Below, piece after piece: positions 23,767 through 31,439 of a stretch of 34,886 bases of DNA. The notes under the pieces are model-generated. The model was not told the DNA's origin. It made no database searches and saw nothing but the letters and a program-made list of their open reading frames with translations. The DNA is from Spirochaetota bacterium (GTDB taxonomy: Bacteria > Spirochaetota > Spirochaetia > JABEVK01): NCBI GenBank assembly GCA_020049045.1, contig JAIFLN010000085.1, positions 1 through 34,886 of the forward strand, given 5' to 3'. The first letter of the stretch is position 1, and each line of letters opens with the position of its first letter. A program made the translations under genes and the position numbers.

Positions 23767-24963
23767 ATGGCAAGAGTAGGCATCGTTGGAATCGGGCACA
23801 CCCGGTTCGGAAACTCCTCGGAATATGATTTGGCGGATGTTCTGGCCTACGCGGCCACCGACGCCCTGAAGGACGCCGGGTTTCTGGAGCATCGGAAAGA
23901 AATCGACCAGGTGTTGGTGGCGAACATGGCCAGCGGCCTGCTCTGCCATCAGTCGGCCGTCGCCTCGGCTATGGTCAGCCGCCTCGACATGGAGCCCGTT
24001 CCCGCCGAACTGGTGGAAAACGGACCCGCCTCGGGCGCCAGCGCTGTGAAGCTCGGCTATATGGCTGTGGCCTCCGGCATGGCCGATGTGGTGCTTGTCG
24101 TCGGTGGTGAAATCATGCGCAAGGTGACCGGCTGGCTGGCCACCGATGTGGTGTCCACCATGCTCGACACCGAAACCGAGTATAATATGGGCCTGACCCT
24201 ACCCGGGTTCGGCGGCATGTTTACCCGCATGTATATGGAAAAGTACGGCCTCACCGAGCGCGACCTGGCGCTTCTGGCCGTGAAAAACCACGATAACGGC
24301 ATCAAGAACAAGTACGCGCACATTCAGGCGACGTGCACCATCGAGGCCATTGCCGACGGACCTGAGGCCGATGTGGTCAACAACTACATCGCCGAGCCGC
24401 TGCGCATGTATTCGACCTGCCCCGTGTCTGACGGTGCCGCCGCTGTCCTTCTGGTCAATATGGACTCGCCCAAGGCGAAGCTGTTTGCCAAGAAGCCCGT
24501 GCGCATCGCCGGGGTGGCCAGCGCCACCGATACCCACTGCGTGCACAACCGCAAGGACCCTTTGCAGCTGAACGCCGTGCGCATCGCCGCCGAAAAAGCC
24601 TACCAAATGTCAGGGCTGACCCCCAAGGACATCTCCTTCGCCGAACTGCACGACGCCTTCTCCATCCTCGAAATGGCCATCAGCGAAGAGGTCGGCTTCT
24701 TTGAAAGAGGCAAGTCGTACCTTGCGGTGCGAAAGGGAGAAACAGCCATCAACGGCAAAATGCCCATCAACACTTCCGGCGGGCTCAAGTCCAAGGGGCA
24801 TCCTGTGGGTGGTACCGGGGTCTCGCAGGTTGTCGAGTTGGTCCGTCAACTTCGTGGTGAGGCTGAAGAAGGCCGTCAGGTCAAAGATCCGAAGTACGGC
24901 ATGTCGGTGAATTTCGGCGGTTTTGGAAACAACGTGGTCGCAGTCATCTGCGCCAAGGATTGA
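23767..24963 (+). CDS. Thiolase-like protein lacking the nucleophilic cysteine
   Basis: 398 residues, SCP2-type thiolase fold: MARVGIVGIGHTRFG, the ELVENGPASGASAVKLGYMA block, YGLTERDLALLAVKNH, PVSDGAAAVLLV, ELHDAFSILEMA with H295 and GGLKSKGHPVGGTG with H345. In active relatives the block after VEN reads xCASG or xCSTG, with the acyl-carrying cysteine. Here the codon is CCC, proline 87. Both catalytic histidines remain. The protein may therefore bind an acyl-CoA without forming a thioester, catalyse another reaction, or serve as scaffold for the DUF35 partner encoded next. GAGG six bases before ATG 23767 sets the start. Thiolase/DUF35 pairs are known in archaeal acetoacetyl-CoA metabolism and in the PhlABC acyltransferase. 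Confidence 0.88.
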   Translation: MARVGIVGIGHTRFGNSSEYDLADVLAYAATDALKDAGFLEHRKEIDQVLVANMASGLLCHQSAVASAMVSRLDMEPVPAELVENGPASGASAVKLGYMAVASGMADVVLVVGGEIMRKVTGWLATDVVSTMLDTETEYNMGLTLPGFGGMFTRMYMEKYGLTERDLALLAVKNHDNGIKNKYAHIQATCTIEAIADGPEADVVNNYIAEPLRMYSTCPVSDGAAAVLLVNMDSPKAKLFAKKPVRIAGVASATDTHCVHNRKDPLQLNAVRIAAEKAYQMSGLTPKDISFAELHDAFSILEMAISEEVGFFERGKSYLAVRKGETAINGKMPINTSGGLKSKGHPVGGTGVSQVVELVRQLRGEAEEGRQVKDPKYGMSVNFGGFGNNVVAVICAKD

Positions 24964-24975
24964 GGGAGGCCCACC

Positions 24976-25356
24976 ATGATTGATTTCAGTATGTACGATG
25001 TGAAGGCACCCAAAATCAGTGGGTTCCGCTGTGAAAAATGTGGCAGCGAATACTATCCCGCCCCCATGATCTGCGGAAAGTGCAACTCCCGCCGCGATCC
25101 GGTCACCGGTAAGGGCTGGGTGAAATTTGACCTGGAAGGTCCGTGCACCCTGCTGACCTGGACCAGAGTCTGGAACCTTCCTGAAGGGTACACCAAGAAG
25201 TTCCTTTTGTTCGGGATTGTCCAGTTTGAGAACGGTCTGAGAGCTTCGGGACGCATCGAACTTGACGAGCCGAAAACGGGGATGAAACTGACCGCGTCAG
25301 TCGAGGAGTCAAACGAGCGACCCGGTAAACCGGTCAAAATATTCGTTTTTAGCTGA
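24976..25356 (+). CDS. DUF35 OB-fold protein with zinc ribbon
   Basis: 126 residues. A rubredoxin-like zinc ribbon with C19, C22, C33 and C36 (FRCEKCGSEYYPAPMICGKC) precedes an OB-fold (GPCTLLTWTRVWNLPEGYTK to LTASVEE). DUF35 proteins act with thiolases, bridging thiolase and HMG-CoA synthase in archaea or completing PhlABC; the OB-fold binds the CoA moiety. It follows the thiolase-like gene by 12 bases, with GGGAGG upstream of ATG 24976, so a complex of the two is likely. Confidence 0.9.
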   Translation: MIDFSMYDVKAPKISGFRCEKCGSEYYPAPMICGKCNSRRDPVTGKGWVKFDLEGPCTLLTWTRVWNLPEGYTKKFLLFGIVQFENGLRASGRIELDEPKTGMKLTASVEESNERPGKPVKIFVFS

Positions 25357-25379
25357 GGAGCGCGTTCCAGGAGGGAGTG

Positions 25380-26048
25380 ATGGCTGAGGAGAACCTGAGT
25401 ACCGATGTCTTTGCCCAGTTAAGCAGTCGTATTTTGCAATGGCAGTATCTGCCCGGGCAACGCTTGACGGAAGAAGACCTCTGTGCCCAGTTCTCCGTCA
25501 GCCGTAGTCCCATCCGAGAAGCGCTGGGGCAGCTGGTTGAGCAGGGTTTGGTGGTCAAAAAAGCTCGTCAGGGTTATGCCGTCCGCAAAATCGATATGAA
25601 GGAGATCAACGAGCTTTACGATGTCCGGCAGGTCTTGGAGCTTTCGGTGGTTGAACGGCTGTGCCGCAGCCCCATGGACGAGACCCAGCTCTGGGAACTT
25701 GAGCGAAAGTGGGAACGACTGCGGGATGTGCTGCCGGAAATGAACGGCATCGCTGCCAACGCCGACGAGGAATTTCATGAGGTGCTGGCTCTGGGCACGG
25801 GAAACTCGGTGCTGGTGCGGACTCTGAAAGACATCGACAAGCGCATCCATTTTGTCCGGCTGGCTGATATCACCGACCCCGAACGTTTCGCCAAAACCTG
25901 CGATGATCACCTGGAGATTCTCCGCAGAATCCGCCTTCGGGATAGCCAAGGCGCAGCGCTGGCGTTAAGGCGGAACATCGAGTGGGGCCGGGTTCATGTG
26001 GAGGAGGCGATCAAGGAGGCCCTGGCCCGTGCCTACCTCGCCAACTGA
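25380..26048 (+). CDS. GntR-family transcriptional regulator, FCD (FadR-like) type
   Basis: 222 residues. The winged helix (about 10-75) shows YLPGQRLTEEDLCAQFSVSR, SPIREALGQLVEQGLV and RQGYAVRKID. The FCD effector domain follows with DEEFHEVLALGTGNSVL and CDDHLEILRRIRLRD, which carry metal or ligand-binding residues; the final conserved histidine of many FCD proteins is not obvious. By family it is a ligand-responsive repressor. The palindrome TTGTATACAA in the fdrA promoter is its likely operator, so it would control the rightward operon and perhaps uraA. AGGAGG lies five bases before ATG 25380. It is encoded inside the operon, overlapping the DUF2877 gene by 20 bases. Confidence 0.93.
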   Translation: MAEENLSTDVFAQLSSRILQWQYLPGQRLTEEDLCAQFSVSRSPIREALGQLVEQGLVVKKARQGYAVRKIDMKEINELYDVRQVLELSVVERLCRSPMDETQLWELERKWERLRDVLPEMNGIAANADEEFHEVLALGTGNSVLVRTLKDIDKRIHFVRLADITDPERFAKTCDDHLEILRRIRLRDSQGAALALRRNIEWGRVHVEEAIKEALARAYLAN

Positions 26049-26760
26049 AGTTCTGGCGGTCGGTGCTCTGTTTCCGATGGGAGCCTTCTCCTACACAGTT
26101 CACAGCGAATTCGCTTCGGCGGTGAACTGGAGGGTGGAGGGGCAACCGTTCTTGGTTTCTCTGGTGACCAAGCCCGAGGCGTTGCACCCCCGCAGTGCCT
26201 TGGTGACCCGGTTGCCCGGAGATGGCGGGCATTGGGACGATCCGGGTCCCGTTGCCCGGCATGACGGGACCATGCCCTTTCTACCGCTTGGCTCGGCTCT
26301 GGTGCAACGACGGATTGGACTGGTGGAAGCGCATTTGAGGGTTCTCAAGGCGCGGAAAGGGCTGGGCGAAGATGCTTTTTCGCTCAGGTTGGATCAGGGA
26401 GCTTTGCTTTTGCAGCGCTCGTTTGCGCAGGGGGCGGCGGCTCTGGTGGGTTTCGGTCCCGGGCTGACCCCGGCGGGCGATGACTACTTGACCGGATTTG
26501 TGGCGGCCCGTTGGTCCCAGGGTTCCGGAATGGCCTGCAAGGCGGATTTACTACCGCTTTTGTCCCGAACGAATGCAGTTTCGGCGGCGTTTCTGGCCAG
26601 TGCCGCCGAAGGGTTGTTTTCTGACAGCCTGGTGAATTTGGCCCTGTCGCTGGGACGGGGCGGCACCGCTTGGAAAACCGCCTTGAGTGTCCTGGGTGAC
26701 CAGGGCCACAGTTCCGGCCTCGACGCGGCTTCGGGGTTTGTACACGGCTTAAGGAGTTGA
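26029..26760 (+). CDS. ylbF: DUF2877 (YlbF-family) carbamoyltransferase subunit
   Basis: 243 residues from GTG 26029, with AAGGAGG upstream. The DUF2877 signature GFGPGLTPAGDDYLTGF (141-157) is intact, preceded by the HDGTMPFLPLGSALVQRR block. In E. coli YlbF (AllH) is, as I recall, the third component of oxamate carbamoyltransferase with FdrA and YlbE. Here it is separated from those two by five genes but directly precedes carbamate kinase by two bases. Its frame is open from 25996, inside gntR, but the later GTG is better placed. Confidence 0.88.
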   Translation: MPTSPTEVLAVGALFPMGAFSYTVHSEFASAVNWRVEGQPFLVSLVTKPEALHPRSALVTRLPGDGGHWDDPGPVARHDGTMPFLPLGSALVQRRIGLVEAHLRVLKARKGLGEDAFSLRLDQGALLLQRSFAQGAAALVGFGPGLTPAGDDYLTGFVAARWSQGSGMACKADLLPLLSRTNAVSAAFLASAAEGLFSDSLVNLALSLGRGGTAWKTALSVLGDQGHSSGLDAASGFVHGLRS

Positions 26761-26762
26761 AC

Positions 26763-27713
26763 ATGGGAATCGAAAAAAAGATCGCCGTCGTTGCCGTCGG
26801 GGGAAATGCCCTGATCCGTGACCCCAAGAAAACCTCGCTGTACGACCAGTACGAGGCCGTCTGTCTGACGGTACCCCACGTGGTCGACATGATCCAAGCG
26901 GGCTGGAATGTTGTGCTGACCCATGGGAATGGCCCCCAGGTCGGGTTTCTGCTCCGCAAGTCGGAACTCAGCTCCGCAGAACTGCCTCCGGCTCCGCTGG
27001 ACTACTGCGGCTCCAACACCCAGGGTTCCATCGGGTATATGTTCGAGGTGGCTCTGTACAATGAATTCCGCCGTCGGGGCCTGCCCAACCGGGCCATTGC
27101 CGTCATCACCCAAACCGTTGTCGACGAGAACGACCCGGCGTTCAAGAACCCAGCGAAACCCGTGGGCTCGTTTATGAGCGCCGCCGACGCCGAAAAACAC
27201 CGTGTTGAAAACCAGTGGTCGGTGGTGGAAGACTCCGGCCGGGGCTGGCGCAGGGTGGTCCCGTCTCCGGCGCCGCGCCGAATCATTCAGGAATCGATCA
27301 TTCAGGAACTCAGCCAGCAGGGGCACACCGTCATTGGTGCCGGTGGCGGAGGCATTCCCGTAGTGGAAGGTCCCGGTGGCATTTTGCACGGGGTGGAAGC
27401 AGTCATCGATAAGGATCACGCCTCGAGCCTGCTGGCGTCTTCCATCAAGGCCGATCTGTTTCTGATCGCTACCGAAGTCGAAAAAATCGCTCTCAACTTC
27501 AACAAACCCAACGTTCAGTGGCTCGATACCATCACTGTGGCGCAGGCCGAAACCTGGCTGGCCGAAGGACAGTTCGGTAAGGGAAGCATGGAGCCCAAAG
27601 TCCGGGCTGTTCTGAACTACATCGCCAACGGGGGCAAGCGGGCCCTCATCACCAACGCCGAAAACATGGCCCGGGCCCTACGGGGAGAAACCGGTACCCA
27701 CATCGTCCCCTAA
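26763..27713 (+). CDS. arcC: Carbamate kinase
   Basis: 316 residues, the usual length. Family blocks are IAVVAVGGNAL (7-17), VVLTHGNGPQVGFLLRKSE (50-68), RRVVPSPAPRRI, VIGAGGGGIPVV, AVIDKDHASSLLA and GSMEPKVRAVLNYI. By family it makes ATP from carbamoyl phosphate and ADP, releasing ammonia and CO2, in the cytoplasm. In this cluster the carbamoyl phosphate would come from the FdrA/YlbE/YlbF enzyme; no ornithine carbamoyltransferase or arginine deiminase is present. AAGGAG six bases before ATG 26763 sets the start; an in-frame TTG at 26757 is rejected. Confidence 0.96.
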   Translation: MGIEKKIAVVAVGGNALIRDPKKTSLYDQYEAVCLTVPHVVDMIQAGWNVVLTHGNGPQVGFLLRKSELSSAELPPAPLDYCGSNTQGSIGYMFEVALYNEFRRRGLPNRAIAVITQTVVDENDPAFKNPAKPVGSFMSAADAEKHRVENQWSVVEDSGRGWRRVVPSPAPRRIIQESIIQELSQQGHTVIGAGGGGIPVVEGPGGILHGVEAVIDKDHASSLLASSIKADLFLIATEVEKIALNFNKPNVQWLDTITVAQAETWLAEGQFGKGSMEPKVRAVLNYIANGGKRALITNAENMARALRGETGTHIVP

Positions 27714-27722
27714 GGAGGTCGT

Positions 27723-28541
27723 ATGCTCCAGTCCTTTCGTTACATGGCACCCCGGACCCGCCCCGAACTGCTGGATCTGCTGGCGGAATATGGCAGCCGG
27801 GCCAAACTTCTGGCCGGGGGCACAGACCTGTTGGTCACCATCCGTGCCGGAGTTCACAAACCTGAGGTAGTGATCGACCTGAAAAAAGTGGAGGGCTTCT
27901 CCGGCCTTTCGTGGAGCCAGACCGATGGTTTGGTTTTCCGGCCGACCACCACCATCAATGAGGTGCTGCAAGACGCGCGGGTGCGCAAAGACTACCCTCT
28001 GCTGGCTGCTTGCGCCCACGACCTGGCCAGCTACCAGGTCCGCAACCGTGCCACCGTGATCGGCAACGTCGTCAATGCCTCGCCGTGTTCCGACATGGCC
28101 CCGGCACTTTTGTGCCTCGGTGCCACCGCCGTGCTTTCTTCGAAGTCCGGCGAACGGCGCGTCTTGTTCCAGGACTTTTTCATCGGAGTGAAGCGCACCA
28201 TTTTGCGACCCGAGGAATTTCTGGAGAGGATTGAGATCCCGGCAGCTTCGGCCGGCGTCAAGGGCGATTACCGCAAGCTCAAGCGCATTCAGGGCCACGA
28301 TTTAGGAATCGTAGGAGTGGCCGTCGCTCTTAAGGGTGGAAAACTGAACATTGCCGTCAGCTCGGCGGCACCCACGCCGGTTCTGGTTCAAGGCCTCGAT
28401 GCGGGCATTGCCGTTGAGGCGGCGGTAGAGGCGGTTGCCAAGGCCACCAGTCCTATCAGCGATGTGCGCTGTACCAAGGAATACCGGGAATTCATGATCG
28501 GCACCTACGTCCGCCGGTTGCTTCAGGAGGTGAGGGCATGA
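27723..28541 (+). CDS. Molybdenum hydroxylase FAD-binding subunit
   Basis: 272 residues of the CoxM/XdhB-type PCMH FAD family. The first FAD motif is AKLLAGGTDLLVTI (27-40). The second is VRNRATVIGNVVNASPCSDM (106-125). By family it passes electrons from the 2Fe-2S subunit to NAD+ or another acceptor. AAGGAGGT precedes ATG 27723. It overlaps the iron-sulfur gene by four bases (ATGA), so the three subunits of this hydroxylase (27723-31439) are translated together. Confidence 0.95.
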   Translation: MLQSFRYMAPRTRPELLDLLAEYGSRAKLLAGGTDLLVTIRAGVHKPEVVIDLKKVEGFSGLSWSQTDGLVFRPTTTINEVLQDARVRKDYPLLAACAHDLASYQVRNRATVIGNVVNASPCSDMAPALLCLGATAVLSSKSGERRVLFQDFFIGVKRTILRPEEFLERIEIPAASAGVKGDYRKLKRIQGHDLGIVGVAVALKGGKLNIAVSSAAPTPVLVQGLDAGIAVEAAVEAVAKATSPISDVRCTKEYREFMIGTYVRRLLQEVRA

Positions 28542-29023
28542 AAATTCAATTGACAGTCAACGGCAGCCGCTACGAAAAAGACGTGGAGGAAAACCGGACC
28601 CTTCTGCGGTTTCTGCGCGAGGACCTGGGGTTCACCGGCACCAAGGAAGGCTGCGGAGCCGGCGAGTGCGGAGCTTGCACGGTGTTTTTCAACGGCAAGA
28701 CGGTCAACGCCTGCATGGTGCTGGCAGTCGAGGCCGATGGCGGCAGTGTGGAAACCATCGAAGGCGAGGTCAAGGACGGCAAGTTCTCGGTGATTCAAGA
28801 GGCCTTTGACCGCAACCACGGTTTGCAGTGCGGTTTTTGCACAGCGGGCATGATTTTGTCGGTTAAGGAACTGCTGCACCGCAACCCCAAACCCACAGAA
28901 GACCAGATCAAGGACGGCCTGGAGGGCAACTTCTGCCGCTGTACCGGGTACACACAGATCATCGAGTCGGTTCTGGACGCTTCGGGCCAACTGCCGAAGA
29001 AGGGGGAGCTGCACCATGCTTGA
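28538..29023 (+). CDS. Molybdenum hydroxylase 2Fe-2S subunit
   Basis: 161 residues. The plant-ferredoxin-type cluster uses C39, C44, C47 and C59 (EGCGAGECGACTVF, then NACM). The second cluster uses C98, C101, C133 and C135 (LQCGFCTAGM and NFCRCTGYTQ). This is the standard small subunit of xanthine-dehydrogenase-type enzymes, relaying electrons from Mo to FAD. It is the only iron-sulfur subunit in the window, so the second Mo subunit at 31436 either shares it or has its own beyond the right edge. Confidence 0.96.
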   Translation: MKIQLTVNGSRYEKDVEENRTLLRFLREDLGFTGTKEGCGAGECGACTVFFNGKTVNACMVLAVEADGGSVETIEGEVKDGKFSVIQEAFDRNHGLQCGFCTAGMILSVKELLHRNPKPTEDQIKDGLEGNFCRCTGYTQIIESVLDASGQLPKKGELHHA

Positions 29024-31439
29024 AAAACTGAAAGCGGAAGAGCTGCGCTACGTCGGCAAGGAAGCCAGACGCTCCGAGGCCCGCGACAAGCTCACCGGGT
29101 CGGCCACCTACGTCAGCGACATGATTCTGCCCGGCATGCTCTGGGCCCAGGTGAAAAAGAGCCCCCACGCCCGGGCAAAGATAGTGAAAATCGACACCTC
29201 GAAGGCCGAAGCGCTGTACGGTGTGCGTGCTGTTTTAACCGGGGCCGAACTGAACTACCGGCTGGGTCTGTACGTGGTCGACAAGGACATTCTGGCCAAG
29301 ACCGAAGTTCGCCATTACGGCGAAGCCGTGGCCGCTGTGGCCGCCGACACCCTGGCTATCGCCAAAAAAGCGGTGGACCTGATTGAAGTGGAGTATGAGG
29401 TGCTCAAGCCCGTGCTCAACCATATGGACGCCATGAAGGCCGAGGCTCCTCTGGTCCATCCTGACTTGGGCAGTTACGACTTCATGAAGGCTGCCTTTAC
29501 CCCCCAGCCTGGCACCAATGTGGCCAACCTGACCAAGCTGCGCAAGGGCGATGTCGAGGCCGGCTTTGCCGAAGCGCAGTGGATTGTCGAGCGCGAATAC
29601 ACCAACCCCTCGGTGCAGCACGTTCCCATGGAAACCCATGTTGCCATTGTGGAATGGAAGCCTTCGGACGACATTGTCATCCACACCAGTGCCCAGTCGC
29701 CGTTCACCGTGCGCAACCTGTTCTGCTACACCTTCAAACTGCCACTCAACAAGGTGCGGGTGCTGATTCCCCACGTGGGCGGCGGGTTTGGCGGCAAGGC
29801 CGGTATCCATATCGAGCCTCTGGTAGCGTGTCTGTCGCGTAAGGCCGGGGGGCGTCCTGTGAAATTCCAGGCCACCCGCGAAGAAGAATTCAGCCTGCTG
29901 CCCTGCCGAAGTGCGCTCACCTACCGCATCAAGACCGGCGTTTCTGCCGAAGGGAAAATCCTGGCGCAGAAAATGGAGATGTTCTGGGACGCCGGCGCCT
30001 ACGCCGACTACGCCGTCAATGTGACGCGCGCTTCCGGCTATTCGGCCGCCGGGCCTTACCATATTCCCGCTGCCTGGATCGACGCCTACACCGTCTATAC
30101 CAACAAACCCTACGGAACCGCCTACCGTGGTTTCGGCCATGTGGAGTTTTTCTGGGGACTGGAACGGCATATGGAACTGGTGGCCCAGGCCATCGGCATG
30201 GACAGCCTCGAGTTCCGGCGGAAGAACCTTCTGGTTCCCGGCAACCTGACCCTCACCGGCGAGGAGATTTTTGAGAGCTCGGGCAACCCCCGCAAGTGCC
30301 TCGACGCCGTGGCCAAGAGCATTGGGTACGGCAGCCTGACCACCGAAGAAAAGGCCCGCGAAAAGCGCACCGGCAGAAAGATCGGCAAGGGCGTGGCGAC
30401 TCTGCACAAGGCTCCCGCCATGCCGCCGTTCACCGCCACGGCCGCCATCATCAAGATGAACTCCGACGGTACCGTGAATGTGAACATCGGATTGACCGAA
30501 ATCGGCCAGGGTTCCACCATCGCTTTTGAGCAGATTGTGGCTGAGAGGCTCAAGTTCCGCCTCGACCAGGTGAAGGTGACTATCGAAAAAGATACCGACC
30601 GCGACCCCTACGACTGGCAGACGGTGGCCTCTAAGGGGCTGCTGCTTACCGGCAATGCCTGCATTCTGGCCGCCGACGATTTGCTGGCCCACGCCTATGA
30701 AACCTCCGCACAAGCGCTGCACTGCCAGGTGGTTGACCTTGACCACGACGATAAGCGGGTGTTCCTCAAACACCACCCCAACCATGGCGTTACGTTCACC
30801 AGCCTGGCTCTGGGGTACGCCTTTCCCGACGGCAATGCCATCGGCGGTCCCCTAATCGGTGTGGGCCGTTATGTGGCCCAAGGGCTGACCAACCTCGACA
30901 AGGAGACTGGCCAAGGCAACCCGGCTCTCGACTGGACCTTCGGGGCTCACGGCATTGTGGTCGAAGTCGATCCGGCGACCGGTGAGTTCCATGTGCTCAA
31001 AATTTCCTCGGCCTTCGACGTCGGCAAGGTCATCAACCCCGAGAGCGTGCGCGGCCAGTGCATAGGCGGCATGCTGCAGGGACTGGGCACGGCGCTCTGC
31101 GAGGGGTATATTTATGACGAAGCAGGTCATCTATTGAATCCTTCGTTTACCGACAACAAAATTCTCACCTCCCGGGACCTTCCTGATGAAATCGAGTGCA
31201 TCGTTGTTGAGACTCCACAGCTCGACGGACCGTTTGGAGCGCGCGGTGTGGGCGAACACCCCATGATCTCGGTGGCGCCTGCCCTGGGCAACGCCATTCA
31301 GCACGCCGTCGAGGCTGAACTGACGCATATGCCCATCCGCGCCGAAGATGTGTGGCGGGGCATCCGCAAGCACGAGCCGGTGGACAACTGGATCACCAAG
31401 ACTCCTACGGGTTCGTGCAAGTCCAACGTCCTTCTATGA
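29016..31439 (+). CDS. Molybdenum hydroxylase large (Mo-binding) subunit
   Basis: 807 residues, xanthine-dehydrogenase family. The aldehyde-oxidase hammerhead domain (about 20-125) reads RDKLTGSATYVSDMILPGML. Mo-binding motifs are VGGGFGGKAG (about 254-263), TAYRGFGHVE with R371 at the position of the substrate arginine of xanthine oxidase, IGQGSTIAFEQI, and GARGVGEHPM with the catalytic base E747. The active site thus looks intact and of the heterocycle-hydroxylating type. By family it carries the cytosine-dinucleotide Mo cofactor with a terminal sulfido ligand and inserts water oxygen beside a ring nitrogen. Substrate is unproven; uracil, thymine, xanthine or a ring-opened analogue are candidates. 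GGGGGAG seven bases before ATG 29016; overlaps both neighbours. Confidence 0.95.
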   Translation: MLEKLKAEELRYVGKEARRSEARDKLTGSATYVSDMILPGMLWAQVKKSPHARAKIVKIDTSKAEALYGVRAVLTGAELNYRLGLYVVDKDILAKTEVRHYGEAVAAVAADTLAIAKKAVDLIEVEYEVLKPVLNHMDAMKAEAPLVHPDLGSYDFMKAAFTPQPGTNVANLTKLRKGDVEAGFAEAQWIVEREYTNPSVQHVPMETHVAIVEWKPSDDIVIHTSAQSPFTVRNLFCYTFKLPLNKVRVLIPHVGGGFGGKAGIHIEPLVACLSRKAGGRPVKFQATREEEFSLLPCRSALTYRIKTGVSAEGKILAQKMEMFWDAGAYADYAVNVTRASGYSAAGPYHIPAAWIDAYTVYTNKPYGTAYRGFGHVEFFWGLERHMELVAQAIGMDSLEFRRKNLLVPGNLTLTGEEIFESSGNPRKCLDAVAKSIGYGSLTTEEKAREKRTGRKIGKGVATLHKAPAMPPFTATAAIIKMNSDGTVNVNIGLTEIGQGSTIAFEQIVAERLKFRLDQVKVTIEKDTDRDPYDWQTVASKGLLLTGNACILAADDLLAHAYETSAQALHCQVVDLDHDDKRVFLKHHPNHGVTFTSLALGYAFPDGNAIGGPLIGVGRYVAQGLTNLDKETGQGNPALDWTFGAHGIVVEVDPATGEFHVLKISSAFDVGKVINPESVRGQCIGGMLQGLGTALCEGYIYDEAGHLLNPSFTDNKILTSRDLPDEIECIVVETPQLDGPFGARGVGEHPMISVAPALGNAIQHAVEAELTHMPIRAEDVWRGIRKHEPVDNWITKTPTGSCKSNVLL

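Noticed and set aside
19114-27713. A standard allantoin-to-oxamate cluster
   Set aside because: The carbamoyltransferase and kinase genes fit, but allantoinase, allantoate amidohydrolase and ureidoglycolate dehydrogenase are all absent and the permease is of uracil type, so I do not label it an allantoin locus.
29235-30785. A 516-codon minus-strand open frame opposite the Mo subunit
   Set aside because: It is a shadow of a gene with clear xanthine-dehydrogenase motifs; no domain or ribosome site supports it.
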